Below are positions 38,101-48,760 of a stretch of 64,000 nt of DNA, piece after piece (the first letter of the stretch is position 1; each line of letters begins with the position of its first letter). A program made the position numbers and the translations under genes. Location: assembly GCA_022575985.1 (NCBI GenBank), contig JAKSXM010000014.1:40000001-40064000 (forward strand), given 5' to 3'. The notes below the pieces were generated by a model. The model was not told the origin of the DNA. It saw only the letters and a program-made list of their open reading frames with translations, and searched no databases. Source of the stretch: Anagrus nilaparvatae. Its lineage: Eukaryota; Arthropoda; Insecta; Hymenoptera; Mymaridae.

Positions 38101-39243
38101 TTATTCTTATCGATTTTACGTTCTTTTAAACCTATATGTGGAGAGAGGGCTTTAAACTTAGTTAATTCATTTAAAAATTCATTCAAAAACGATTTTTCAT
38201 TATACACTGAAAATTATTAATGAAAAACTATGTGTTGAACACGGGAAAAAATGTAGGAAATTTTACTTTCAATGCTTTTAGTATACAACTGCATTGAAAG
38301 CCAAATCCTATTTTTTTTCCCTTGATGAACAAATAGATATTTGAATCCAAAATGAAAAAAAAAATAATGAAATTGTTTATGCATTTATGTTACTTTTATT
38401 TTTCATGGTAAAAACATGATTATGACCGTTATGGAATTACCATATGATTTACAAGTTCTCCCCTCTTTTTTCATCAAAGGCTCTTTAATATTACACCACA
38501 ACCTTTTTTTTATATATCCTAAAATACGAGTTTTAAATCTCTCTGAATTTAAACATGTATTTTAGTATCTATACTATCACAAATACACATACATGTATAG
38601 AACCGCATAAAAAGCGTTGGGCTTAACCTCCCCCCAGGAAGTACGCACCATGGGGCGTCTGTGCATAGGTATGCGAATTTCCCATCTCTCTCTGTAAAAC
38701 CCACACAAGGCATTTTTTTTATAGCGTTTTAGATATGTATGCGAAAAATACGTAGGTATATTGTAGTTATTACGCTATTATTGCACATGTATGCGCTATG
38801 TGTATCAGTATGCGATTATATAAATACAATAGAGGTACACTACATGTATAATAGATAATTTATATATTTGCACTTGTGTGTGTATGTTTATAATATGTAC
38901 ACATTCGTGTTGTAAAGCCCTCATCATGTGTCAGAGCGAGGGGAGAAAAAATGTGCGAGACGGAAGGAATAAATATGGCTGTTGGGTCCTCCTCGAGACG
39001 AATTTTTACTTTTTTTTCAGATTTATTTTGCAACAAAGATATTTCTAATCTGAACTTACCAGAAGTTAATTTTGTATTAGGATCAGCAAATAGCGAATGT
39101 TTGTGCGAATTGGGTGGACTTGATGGAGATGATGATGAAGGTGACACGCACATAGGCACACCACATCGTCTTCGTTTGTTGGGTCTTCCATGACTATGCA
39201 CTGGATCAAATTCGAGCGATCTTTTTAATGTGGCACAAGCCAT
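35140..39243 (-). CDS. akirin: Akirin
   Basis: Coding exons are 39243-39060, 36296-36121, 36039-35877 and a last coding piece of 11 nt, 35191-35181, for 177 residues. Akirin is a small nuclear cofactor that links transcription factors (Relish in the Imd immune pathway, Twist) to SWI/SNF chromatin remodellers. The N-terminus [14 protein letters not shown] and the nuclear localisation signal (Lys23-Arg26, KRRR) are typical. The middle is Ser/Pro-rich, and the C-terminal helix block runs [20 protein letters not shown]. The conserved final SYLS is completed only by the micro-exon after a perfect 'gtttcag' acceptor. That exon (52 nt, to 35140) ends in a donor, so the 3' UTR is spliced. Intron 1 (2.76 kb) holds three repeat insertions. 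Confidence 0.95.
36430..36660 (-). repeat. Dispersed repeat R2, copy in akirin intron 1
   Basis: Its reverse complement shares 'acatgttccatgtta' and the run of 'ttaggga'/'tccctaaat' phrases with 44331-44570, 47640-47740 and 48440-48760. The copies are imperfect. Confidence 0.75.
37911..38153. mobile_element. 243-bp MITE in akirin intron 1
   Basis: Inverted ends AAGCCCTCTCTCCACATA and its complement at 38136-38153, with weaker pairing further in. TTAA occurs at the left end and again at the right (tTTAAac), hinting at a TTAA target site. It contains a perfect internal 11-bp-arm hairpin (CCATCTCTTAT ... ATAAGAGATGG, about 38029-38058). No coding content. Confidence 0.8.
38215..38345 (+). repeat. 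Dispersed repeat R1, copy 2
   Basis: Plus-strand copy of the family at 29490-29725, starting 'attaatgaaaaactatgtgt' and ending 'aacaaatagatattt', near the 5' end of akirin intron 1. It sits about 60 bp beyond the 243-bp MITE. Confidence 0.85.
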
Positions 39244-40091
39244 TTTTTTAGATTTTTTATTTATTCACAAAAAATGTTTATTTATTATTCTTTTGTTGAT
39301 TTTCAATAGGAGAAAGGCTTAGATGGAGGGGGTTACTTTTTATAATTACACTTGCGCGACTTTATACCGGAAAATACGAGTTTTCTTTAATTTTAATAAA
39401 TATTTGATCTAAAATAAACAAATAAAAACAATATGTAATCTTATTTTGTCGAAAAACTTCACTTTAAGACCTTTTAAAGTAACTTGTACCTGTGAAAACT
39501 ACCCACGAAAACACAAAAAACACAACTTGGCCTGTTCCTCTTGAATACAATATGGCTGCCTCCAATTACTTACACAAGTGCACGCGTTCTCTCTTATACT
39601 TACATATATATTGTATTTCAAGAATTTTATAACTATAAACACAATCTTGAAAATTTATGTATTACTTTTAATCTTCTTTTTTTTTTATTTTTGGTTATAA
39701 ATTTATATCTTGTGTGTTTCTATATTCCTTCTATAATTATTATACCACTACTGAATTTGTGCTAGTTGATATGATAGAAAGAGAAACTTTTTTTGTTTGG
39801 ATGTATATATTGTTTTCACTCGTATCAATTTTTATGTTTATTACCGGTAAATGTGCACTTTATTATTTCATTTGATAAATTTTAAGTGCCTGTACCGAAT
39901 AAGCTTTTTTGGCAGTTGGCCCGAATTAAAGATTATTATTGCTTTGATAGTTTGATATGCAGATATTTGCATGTGTGTGTGTTGAAAAGCGTATAGTATT
40001 CTTTCTCTGGTTGTTACGACAACGAGAGCCAACGAGCGTGTGGCATCTGCGATCGTTTTTCTTTCATATGTGCGCAGCTGAAACACAGGAC
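39244..40091. promoter_or_regulatory. Akirin 5' region
   Basis: Upstream of the akirin start (minus strand). It contains somewhat GC-richer patches (39340-39380, 39560-39590) typical of promoter or 5' UTR, and no TATA box placed near the gene. The plus-strand open frame at 39541-39765 is low-complexity and unsupported. Confidence 0.4.
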
Positions 40092-40366
40092 AACGGAGCG
40101 TTATATTAGAGGAGAATCAACTACGTGTTATAGAAATGTCTATGAGGGGGCGCAACGATCTTTAGTTTACGAATACGATAATAATACACGCATATAATAC
40201 ATTCGTCAGCTGACGACGCTTGAGTGACGCCTGCGCAATAAAGGATTAATGCAGTAAACTATGGTAAACTAGTGGTAAACTAACGCCGACAGCGCACCCT
40301 CATAGGGAGACATTTTTAAGCCGTGAAAAAGTACCAGTTGATTCTCCTCTAATATAACACTCCGTT
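40092..40366. mobile_element. 275-bp MITE with 31-bp TIRs and 8-bp target duplication
   Basis: The left end AACGGAGCGTTATATTAGAG and the inverted right end match over 31 bp with one mismatch. Further matching blocks ('aatgtct', 'ctatgaggg.gcgc') follow on both sides. The direct repeat CACAGGAC flanks it at 40084-40091 and 40367-40374. An 8-bp duplication is typical of hAT and P superfamilies, but the ends do not show a hAT consensus I know. The interior is GC-richer than the host DNA and has no transposase. Confidence 0.9.
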
Positions 40367-40374
40367 CACAGGAC

Positions 40375-41389
40375 ATAGAAACCCAAAGAACGGGTTAGGT
40401 TAGATTTTCAGGGCCTTTTATATTAGATAATTCTCTATTATTTTTTCTTTGACGAAAATAACTGATTCTGGCTTGGGTAAAAACAGGGTAAAAAAATAAT
40501 TTTGTTGCACTGTAGAAAAATTCATCCAATCCCAAAAAGTTCAATTTGTGGATGCAAGGAGACAGTATAATAATTTTGAATAGTTATACAAAGGGAATTT
40601 TTTAATAAATTTGGAGGTTTTTTTTGACATAATCAAAGAGTCCTTTAATCTCTAATAATATACCCAAACTTTCAACGAAAAAAAATTAAGTTGTAATTAT
40701 ATAAATACAAAAATTTAAAACAATCATCATATACATTTTTTTATTTTAATTATTAATATTTTTTACATGATAGACAATCTCGTAACAGTAAATCTGAGCA
40801 AAAGAATTTTTTTTTTATTTTTTATACAAATAAATATAACTCAAGAATTTTGAGTTAATTAAGAAATAATTTTATTCATATTCTTAGTCAGTTATCACAT
40901 TCAATTACTAAACACTTTCTTTCAAGTACAATTATTTATAAAAATAAAGGTAAATTTTTCTAAAATATAAATTTTAAAAAAATGATAAAAATTATAAACT
41001 AAAAGAAAAATGTATTAGATAATTAATTTTGTATATGTTTTTACAAAAAAAAAATTGAGAGTTTGTGGAAGATTTAAACTAACAAGTTTATAAAAAAAAA
41101 AAAGTAATATTCTCTGAAAATAAACTTACATTTTAAACACTAATATTAACTAATGTGAATACTTTTTTTTCATACCACATTTATAATTGATTTTTTTTAG
41201 TTATTAATATATACATAAATTATATTATATATATCTATTTTCTTTATAAAAATAATTTTTTTTCAATTTGTTATAAAAAAAAATTAATGATCTTTTTGAG
41301 TTTCCCCAACTTGCTTTTATCTATCTTTTAAATTAAAATATTAACTTGTAATTAATAAATAATCAGAAATAAGAAATCTAAAATTAAGT
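40375..41389. other. Intergenic, 3' of TFIIB
   Basis: One kilobase of AT-rich DNA between the MITE and the TFIIB stop codon (minus strand); it must include the TFIIB 3' UTR. Nothing else was recognised. Confidence 0.5.
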
Positions 41390-43176
41390 TTACATCTGCG
41401 GCAATTGATCTATTGGAGTAACAAATTTGAAATCTTCAGGAAAAAGTTTTGCTGCATGAGGATACATTAACTTATAAGATTGCCTTATTGTTACATCAGC
41501 GACACCAGCAATATCTCCAATATCTTTCTGTGATTTTTTGTCTTCTGATGCCTATTTAAAAAATAAAAAATTAAAATAACTCAAAAATTAATTAATTATT
41601 ACTGATTAATTATTATATTCAGGAAATATTTATCAACATTTTTTTGAGTCTAAAATACAAGTTTAACACAATATATATTATAATATAAATACCTACATAG
41701 TTCATACAAAATAAAAAATATTTGCATGTTATAAGAAAAAATAAAAGCAAAATTTTGAATCTAAAAATAATTTAATTATTTGCATAATATGTACCTGAGA
41801 TGCCATATATATTGCAGCTGCTGTAACTGATATTGGCGACCTACCAGGTACAATATCTAACTCTACAGCTTTTCTGGCAATATGAGTTGCTGCTTTTTGT
41901 ACTGTCTGTGGAAGGCCTAAATTAGAACAAAATCTTGACATAAAATCTCCTGTAGTTATTAAATCTACACTGGTTTCAAGTGCTTTCAGAATAAGTTTAA
42001 AACATCTGCCAATTTCTTTTTTGCTAATTTTACTAACAGCACAAATTTCTTTAAAAGTTCTTGGTACACCTTCTTGACGACATGCTATGTATAAGCAAGC
42101 TGAAGCAATTGCATCATTTGCTCGTCCTTTTAAATTTTTACCATCATGGACTTGTTTAAAAAGTTTATTTGCTCGGTCAACAATAGTTTTTGGTAAGTTT
42201 ATTCGATCTGCCATACTGTTAATTTCACGAAAAGCATTCACTAAAGTTCTATCCGAACTGCTCATCTGTTAATAAAAAACTATTAAATAACAATAATTTG
42301 CAAATTAAAATATTTTACAGTAACTTACTGTACGTCGGTTTTGATACTTGGCTGTTCCAAATGCATCAAAAGATGCTGCTCCTGTACCAGGACCAATAAT
42401 TGTAGATAAATCTGAACCATTTAAAAGTGGATTTTCAGGACCACCTACTCGAGAAGGATCAACATTTGATTTCTCATTACTAAAAGTTCTCCATTCTGAG
42501 CCAACATCTATAACTCTAATATATATTTTTATAGGAGCTTTTATAGCATTACAATAATTTCTCTATTTCAATATTACAAAATATTATAAGATTCTTGCTA
42601 CACTAAGTTGTTTAATTAGCAAATAATTTGTATACATGTATAAACAATTAAATTTCAATTTTTAGTTTAGCAAGGTTAAATATTTTATAAATATTATTAA
42701 ATCATACCTATCTCCAACAACTAGTCCACATTCTGAACATATTTGATCTCCAGCTCTGTAATCTTCTATTAGAGGAGCATCTGGATGTGCATAACAACAT
42801 ACTGTATCAGCTCGTCTAAAAGAATCATGTATACACAGTGTTTTTTATACAAAAAAAATTTTATAAAATAGTGAAAAAAAGCAAACATTTCAGTTACAAA
42901 GTATGATATAAGCATTTAAGATGACTTGGATTGTTTGTTAATCAAACATACTTTGTATTTTTTTAAATGTATCAATACAGTTATTCTTAAAATTAAGTTA
43001 TTACGATTAATATACAGAATTAAAATTTTCAGTTAAATAATGTCAGTGGATTCAAATAATTTTTTTGTCAAAATGAATTTTCCCAAAGATTTGTCATGAG
43101 AAAATTTGGAGTAAACACAAAAATATTACTTCTATTTACATATATATTATAAAACATACCTTGATGAGCTGGCCAT
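41390..43176 (-). CDS. TfIIB: Transcription initiation factor IIB
   Basis: Five exons, 43176-43160, 42815-42708, 42515-42329, 42265-41795 and 41551-41390, encode 314 residues (human 316). TFIIB bridges TBP on the promoter and RNA polymerase II and sets the start site. The N-terminal zinc ribbon uses Cys13, His16, Cys32 and Cys35. The B-reader/linker ([21 protein letters not shown]) and two cyclin folds follow (about 105-200 and 205-300). The end [13 protein letters not shown] is nearly that of Drosophila. The first exon encodes only MASSS plus two bases. Phases agree throughout. The DNA upstream carries 'aatcgatat' near 43379, a weak DRE-like match. Confidence 0.96.
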
Positions 43177-43672
43177 ATTTATTAGTTTAATTTTTCTACT
43201 TCGTTTATTTTTATTTAAACAATATAAACTATAGTTATATATATTTAAATACTTAATTTAATATTACGATATTGTCATTAACCAAACGCAACAAATAAAA
43301 AAATATTAGAAACGGTATTCATGCACGAGTATACCGCGAAACGAAATAAAAAATATTTTTATTAAATCTCGAATTCATAAATCGATATATTCGATTAACG
43401 TGCCTTCGAGGTACAGTCAGTGCTGGTTTAATTCAATGCGCGAGATGTCGACTTTGGATGTCGACTTTTTGATATCTTTTCTTTCTTTTCGGATTTGAAT
43501 GCAGCAGAAAATAAATATTTTTTATGAAAAAAAGCAAAAATTGTTGTTTTTTTACTTGATTCAATTATATACAATAAAGCAAGTAATTAACGTTATATTT
43601 TGTTTAATTTGAACCAGTCGGTAAGAAAATTCGCAAATCCGCCATATTGCGCATCGAATAAAACAAAGACTG
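43177..43672. promoter_or_regulatory. TFIIB 5' region
   Basis: About 0.5 kb upstream of TFIIB (minus strand). It contains 'atcgatatattcgat' near 43381 and a doubled GTCGACTTT phrase near 43447-43470. No TATA box was identified. Confidence 0.4.
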
Positions 43673-43792
43673 CCCGATCAGAATCAACCTCGGCATGTGG
43701 CGCGGCGTTAGCTAGATTCTACCTAGTTCTACCTAGAACTAGCAAGTGCCTAGCTAACGCCGCGCCACATGCCGAGGTTGATTCTGATCGGG
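43673..43792. repeat. Perfect 43-bp-arm, GC-rich hairpin
   Basis: 43673-43715 and 43750-43792 are exact reverse complements (43 of 43), starting CCCGATCAGAATCAACCTCG. The 34-nt loop holds a second perfect palindrome, CTAGTTCT-acct-AGAACTAG (43723-43742). The arms contain GGCGCGGCG in DNA that is otherwise over 75% AT. No target duplication was seen and the open frame running through it is unsupported. It could be a young foldback element, a hairpin RNA precursor or a cruciform-forming site. Confidence 0.95.
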
Positions 43793-43924
43793 TGATCGAC
43801 TATTTTATCTTCAATAATCGACTTTAAATCGGAGGGAAATTTAAATTACTTTATATTAAAAGTAAAAAATTTATTTAATGTTGATGACGAATTTTAAATT
43901 CATTCTGTACTCTAAAAAACTCAC

Positions 43925-44330
43925 GTTATTACTCCATTCGATTTTTGCAAAATACGGTTTTGGTTGTATTATCACTGATGAACACCAGACTTGTTCTACT
44001 ATAGGTTTCTTGGGTCGCTGAACACGAAAATCGGGGTCGTTTGGAATTTAGAAATTGGGGCTTCACCCTTAAATTTGCAAAAACTACTCCCAAAAAGGGT
44101 TTTTTTTTTATACATATTCGCACTTTGAGAGCTCAGATTTTCAGCATACGGGTTTTTTTTATCTAAAACTACCCCTAAAAGGGGTGTTTTTGCTATTTTC
44201 GCACTTAGAGCATCCAGGATATGCGTATATAGGTTTTTTAGGTCGCTAATCAAGAATTTCGACTTCTTTTTCTTAAATATTCAATATTTCACCCATAAAT
44301 TGCTAAAACTACCTCGAAAAGGGAACATAT
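43925..44330 (-). repeat. Inverted member of the 142-bp hairpin repeat family
   Basis: The reverse complement shares 'aattcttgattagcgacc', 'tatatcctggatgctc' and 'acccctaaaaggggt' with the block at 137-690. One intact hairpin lies at 44171-44185. Two further hairpin positions (near 44087 and 44311) are degenerate. Confidence 0.85.
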
Positions 44331-44570
44331 TTAAATTTATATTTTGAATATTGAAGCCTTTATAATTTGAAGCAAAAAAAATAGTTTTTAGCCCCTAAAA
44401 TCCTTAAAACTCTAAACTACTTTATCGAAATTATTCTAAATCCCTAAATCGAAAATATTCAAAGTCTATTTGACCCCCCCCCCCCCTAAAATGGCACATT
44501 TGACTCCCCCCAAAATGACATGCTTGAAGTACCCCCTGCATATAAACATTTTCCATGTTAAAAAAAATAA
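44331..44570 (+). repeat. Dispersed repeat R2, copy 2
   Basis: Adjacent to the previous block. It contains 'aaatccctaaatcgaaaata', a C-homopolymer of about 14 near 44474 and 'ttccatgtta', shared with 36430-36660 and 48440-48760. The two repeats may be parts of one composite element. Confidence 0.75.
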
Positions 44571-45226
44571 AAATAAATGAAAGCATTAATGTTAAAATTT
44601 TCTTAAGACAGATTTTAAGGGAACCTTCAATTCTTTATTTAAATGATAAATAAAAGATCTGTTTTTGAAAATTGATTTTTGAATAAAAGTTAAAAAAAGG
44701 CTTTTACACATCTAGGACAAAAAAGCCTATTTTCTACCCTAGAGAGCCGGCTTTTTTGCCCGTTATATGTAAAACTATGTTTTAAATCACGGTAAAAATA
44801 TTGTGTTCGTGTTTTGCATGCTTTCTGCATTCGCTCGCTATGCTCGCTCGTGCATACAACTGCATGCAAAGTAAGTCAAAACCAATATTTTGTCCCTTGT
44901 TTAAAAAATAGCTATTTCTGTAAAAAAAACTACACTGTCAGGTTGCTCTACTTGAAATGTTAAACAAATTATTTCATTGAAACTGATGTAAGAATTTCTG
45001 CTAGAATTTTGCTTGAAAATTCAAGCCGAGCAATTATTTCAAAATATTTTCCGCTTGCGGTAACTTAATTTTGAGTTTTTGTTGCAAACGGGAATTCGCT
45101 TGCCGCAAACGGATTCCGTTTTTAAGTAGCTGGTTCATTTTATTTTTCACTTCATTAAAAAAGTCGATATATTCACTCTAAAAGGCTATTCTTCATAATT
45201 TATAGAGAAAAAAATATTTTAAGCTG
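44571..45226. other. Gene-free, probable repeat debris
   Basis: No gene. 44811-44870 is an imperfect palindrome (TTGCATGC ... GCATGCAA) around 'ttcgctcgctatgctcgctc', a low-complexity, GC-richer core that looks like a repeat end. Confidence 0.45.
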
Positions 45227-46215
45227 CACTGTAAAAAATAATGAACACAATATTACTACCGTTTAGTAATTTTACTACGATTTAGTAATATTACTACAAA
45301 AATAGTAAATTTATTACAAATTGTAGTAATTTTACTGCTAGTAGTAATTTTACTATTTATTTTAATATTACTATACTTGTAGTAATATTACTACACTTGT
45401 AAAATTACTACAATTTGTAGTTTTAAAAATCGCTTTACTCGCTTCTTTTTTATTTCTCATTTAACACATATGATAAATTAAAGACAGAGAGTCTCAATTC
45501 AAAGTTTTTTAAAAAAAGCATATTTTATCACTAACTTTAAATCAATTTCGGAAACATATTTCGGAAACATCTAAAGCTAAAAGAACGAGTAAGAAATTTT
45601 TGGAAACTTGGAAATTGTACAAAATTTTTGCGACTTATGAAACTGGTTTTTATTAAAAATTACAATTTTAGCAGCAATTTGAAAATTGGTCATTTGGGTC
45701 CGAAAATGGGCTATTGGTTTATTGACTATAGCGATGAGAGAATAGATTATAGAGCATTGTGGCTGACGGGAATTAAAAGATACTTATATGGAAAAAAAGA
45801 GATCAACTGGAAGTAGTTTGATTAATTTGCAAGGTTACAACGTTATATGGAAGATATCGAAAAAACCCTATTTTATAACATTGAGCCCTGCGTTCCTAAG
45901 CCCAGAAGGCGCATTGGAATAAACGGAGGGTATCTTTGGTGTTTTTTGAACATATTAAAGTCATCCATAAGTATAGATTGTAATTTAGCGACCCAAATGT
46001 TCCAGTATCCCCTTTTTAATTATTATTTCATTATTATTGTTGAACATAGACACAGGTATAGTAAGGCTTATAATATTAAAAACGGAAAATATAGGTTAAT
46101 ATTGTGTATTACGAACGTAAATGAACTCCTAAAGCTATATTTAGTCGTATCTGGATGACAAAAAAAAATTTTACTACAAATTGCAGTAATTTTGTGTTCA
46201 TTATATTTTACAGTG
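45227..46215. mobile_element. 989-bp foldback element with CACTGTAAAA ends
   Basis: The left end CACTGTAAAAAATAATGAAC and the inverted right end match over about 30 bp with few differences. 45250-45425 is built of short palindromic phrases such as TAGTAATATTACTA. The interior resembles 53071-53340 ('aagccc.gaaggcgcatt' versus 'gggtccataaggtgtatt'), so the two elements are related. Short internal open frames lack recognisable domains. No certain target duplication. Confidence 0.8.
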
Positions 46216-46278
46216 TGCATGATACCAGTATATTATGAAATGTTTATTTTTATATAATACATTTTGTAAGTCTGACGA

Positions 46279-46461
46279 TTATGATGCTCTTAAAATATGA
46301 TTTTCTCCTTTGTGAAAAATACTTTTAAGTGTATTTTTTATGTTTCTATCGACTTTCCTAAAAGAAAAATAGTCCCCCAAATAGATAAAAGCAGAATCCA
46401 TTTGCGGCAAGAGGAAAAAAATTGACAAGAACACAATGACAAGAAATACTACAGGTTTCAT
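46279..46461 (-). CDS. Candidate small secreted peptide (60 residues)
   Basis: A compact single-exon gene model. A strong signal peptide occupies residues 1-24 (MKPVVFLVIVFLSIFFLLPQ, predicted cut after MDSA). The mature part is about 36 residues, basic, with a likely amphipathic middle (KVDRNIKNTLKSIFHKG) and no cysteine. A TATA box (TATAAGG, 46498-46504) lies 37-43 bp upstream of the ATG, and a poly(A) signal (AATAAA on the minus strand, about 46243-46248) lies about 30 bp past the stop. I do not recognise the family. Cysteine-free secreted peptides of this size include antimicrobial and gland peptides, but no function can be assigned. It starts about 60 bp from a foldback element. Confidence 0.5.
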   Translation of the reverse strand: MKPVVFLVIVFLSIFFLLPQMDSAFIYLGDYFSFRKVDRNIKNTLKSIFHKGENHILRAS

Positions 46462-46497
46462 ATCTAATCTTTTGTGTTGGTGAAAATGATTTCAACG

Positions 46498-46504
46498 CCT
46501 TATA
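46498..46504 (-). promoter_or_regulatory. TATA box of the candidate peptide gene
   Basis: TATAAGG in the sense of the minus strand, placed so that initiation about 25-30 bp downstream would give a leader of only 10-15 nt before the ATG at 46461. Supportive but not proof of a gene. Confidence 0.4.
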
Positions 46505-47639
46505 CTATTGGTTCAAAATTTTCCATTTAATATTCTTGCAAAATGACAATGTTATTAAATATTAGATAGAGAAAAAAAATTGTAGACTGCGAGTATACCT
46601 ATAATCATAAAATAATTTATGAAAGAGAAATTTTTAAATAATCTAATAACACATAAATAACATAATTTAATCTCATTTTTTTTATTTTTCTATCCAATAA
46701 TTTACCTGCATGTTGTATAGATATAACATACCTACTTCTTGTTTATGTTTTTCAAACATTCTTTTCCTTTATTGGACTAGTTTTATTTTTACTTTCAATG
46801 TTTTAACAAGTGCAACATTTTCCAGTCTTATATAAATTTTACACTAAGTTTTCATTATTTAATTTAAAAATTATGATTACAAGGTAAATGAATTAAACGA
46901 ATTTTCAAATTTTTTTAACTATTTTTTATTCCATATTTGCTGTAAATAATGTAATTTTTTTTTTAATTAAAATAGTTATTAGTTAATTGACTGTGAAATT
47001 ATTTGCAAACAATGTACATGTTTGTCACTAAAAAATGGTGAGAAATTAGGTTTTCTGAAAAGCCTTTGTTTCATAACTTTTATAATTTTGGCACTTTTTG
47101 AGAACGCATTAACCGCGGATACCGGGGTTTTCCTGTATTCAATTAAATATATTTTCTTATCATACTTAATTATAAAATAAAATAAATAATTAAAAATAAA
47201 CTTTATGTTTATCATGTTCTTGAAATTCTAGCATATTCGAATTTTTTTTTATCCAGAAATTTTTTTCGGACGGGGCTAAAAGTTTTGAGGTAAGGGCAGA
47301 ATTTAATAATACTAATAATTATGGTTTGCATTTGTTTAGTAAAAATTAGAATTTAATCCTTTCTTATTTTTAATTGTTTAAAAGTTATATTTGATAATAA
47401 TTAATAAATAATTTAAAAAATTTTTAATCAGGGCTAAATATATTCCTATTTTTACTGTACGTGCCTGATTAATTAATGGTAATCTTTTCAGAAGGTCAAA
47501 TACAAACAATTGATAATAATTAAATTATAATATTCTCTTTATTTGTGCAAATAGATTAATTTTATATTTATTTTTTACAAGTTAGAAAGTACAAATTCTT
47601 AATCAACCTAAAGTATTCCAAGAACCTAAAACAAACTTA
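46505..47639. other. Gene-free AT-rich region
   Basis: No gene or clear repeat was seen. The open frame at 46979-47215 (-) is low-complexity. Confidence 0.45.
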
Positions 47640-47740
47640 CTTTAAGTTCTCATTCTAATTCCCCCTGAATAGGGGGATCTTTTTCAAATACCCTTCCTTG
47701 TGAACATGTTCCATGTTAAATGAGTGTGAAACAATCCTAA
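47640..47740 (+). repeat. Dispersed repeat R2, end fragment
   Basis: 'ttttcaaatacccttccttg' followed by 'aacatgttccatgttaa' matches the end of the longer copy at 48440-48760. Confidence 0.75.
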
Positions 47741-47914
47741 ATTTTTGAATATGGGTATAAAGTCATCCGGGAAACGGATTTTGAAAAATTTCTATTGGAA
47801 ATATTGTATTTGGGCGAATGGTCGGAGCGCCTAACTCTAAGATCAAGTAATACGTAAAGTTTTTATGTCTTTTCACGGAAAATAGTTATAAGATCGATCG
47901 AACTTATACTGAAA

Positions 47915-48100
47915 TAAATTTTTCATTACACGCTGCAAAAAAAATCTACTTTCTAACTTTCGGGCGATCTTTTTTTCGCTTTTAATGAAAAACTATGTGT
48001 TAAACACGGGAAAAATGTAGGAAATTTTACTTTCAATGCTGTCTGCACTCGTAAATCTTATTTTTTTTCCCTTGTTGAACAAATAGATATTTTTTAATTA
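47915..48100 (+). repeat. Dispersed repeat R1, copy 3
   Basis: It shares 'ttcattacacgctgcaaaaa', 'cttttaatgaaaaactatgt' and 'aacaaatagatatttttt' with 29490-29725 (inverted) and 38215-38345. Confidence 0.85.
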
Positions 48101-48439
48101 TAGAGCGAAGCCCTATAGCTTATGCCAATAAAAATTCTATGTTTTGTGGCAAAACTTTTGAGAGTTCATCAGAGCCAGTAATTTTGTTGTTGATTTTTTT
48201 TCCTGCCTTATACTTTAGGTCTTGGATCTATGCAAAGTACGTAAAAGATTTTTATTTGAATTGTAAATTTTGTAAATGGAAAGATACTTAAAATAAAAAA
48301 TGATAATTATAAGGATAGTGTACATACTCAATTATAGGCATTAGACTTTTCGAAGTCAAATAAAAATATAACCGGTTTGTGTAACTACACAACCAACGAG
48401 CATGTAACATGTTTACTTATAACAGTAATAAATCCAAAA

Positions 48440-48760
48440 TCCGAAATTACAATAAATCCTGAAATATATACTATCCTAAGTCCATAAACTTAAAGCATTC
48501 TAAGTCGTTGTTGTTATCAGGGCCTGATCAGGGTCTGATCAGGCCCTGACTCCCACTTTAAATTATTCTAAGTCCCTAAATCGAAAATATTCTAAGTCCA
48601 TTTCACCCCCCCCCCCAAAAACGTCAATTTTTCACTCCTTCCTAAAATCGTCAATATTTAACCCCCCTCCCCTAAAAACTTCACTTTTTCACCCCCCCCC
48701 CCCTGCCGAGCCAAACTTTTTCAAATACCCCATCCAATGAACATGTTCCATGTTAATAAT
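48440..48760 (+). repeat. Dispersed repeat R2, long copy with poly-C tracts
   Basis: It includes 'aagtccctaaatcgaaaata', three C-homopolymers of about 6-12 bases and the end 'aacatgttccatgttaa'. Near 48520-48550 is a short direct and inverted phrase 'cagggcctgatcagggtctg'. Confidence 0.75.

Noticed and set aside
38951..39193. Open frame antisense to akirin exon 1
   Set aside because: It mirrors the biased codons of a real exon on the other strand; same for 36125-36310, 23091-23387, 20825-21067 and 42087-42557.
39868..40086. 72-residue minus-strand frame ending at the 275-bp MITE
   Set aside because: No similarity or promoter, and it is interrupted by the insertion site; treated as chance.
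43600..43827. 75-residue open frame across the 43-bp hairpin
   Set aside because: The translation is produced by the inverted repeat itself (the two arms are read as both strands of one sequence), begins at a non-ATG codon and has no similarity.
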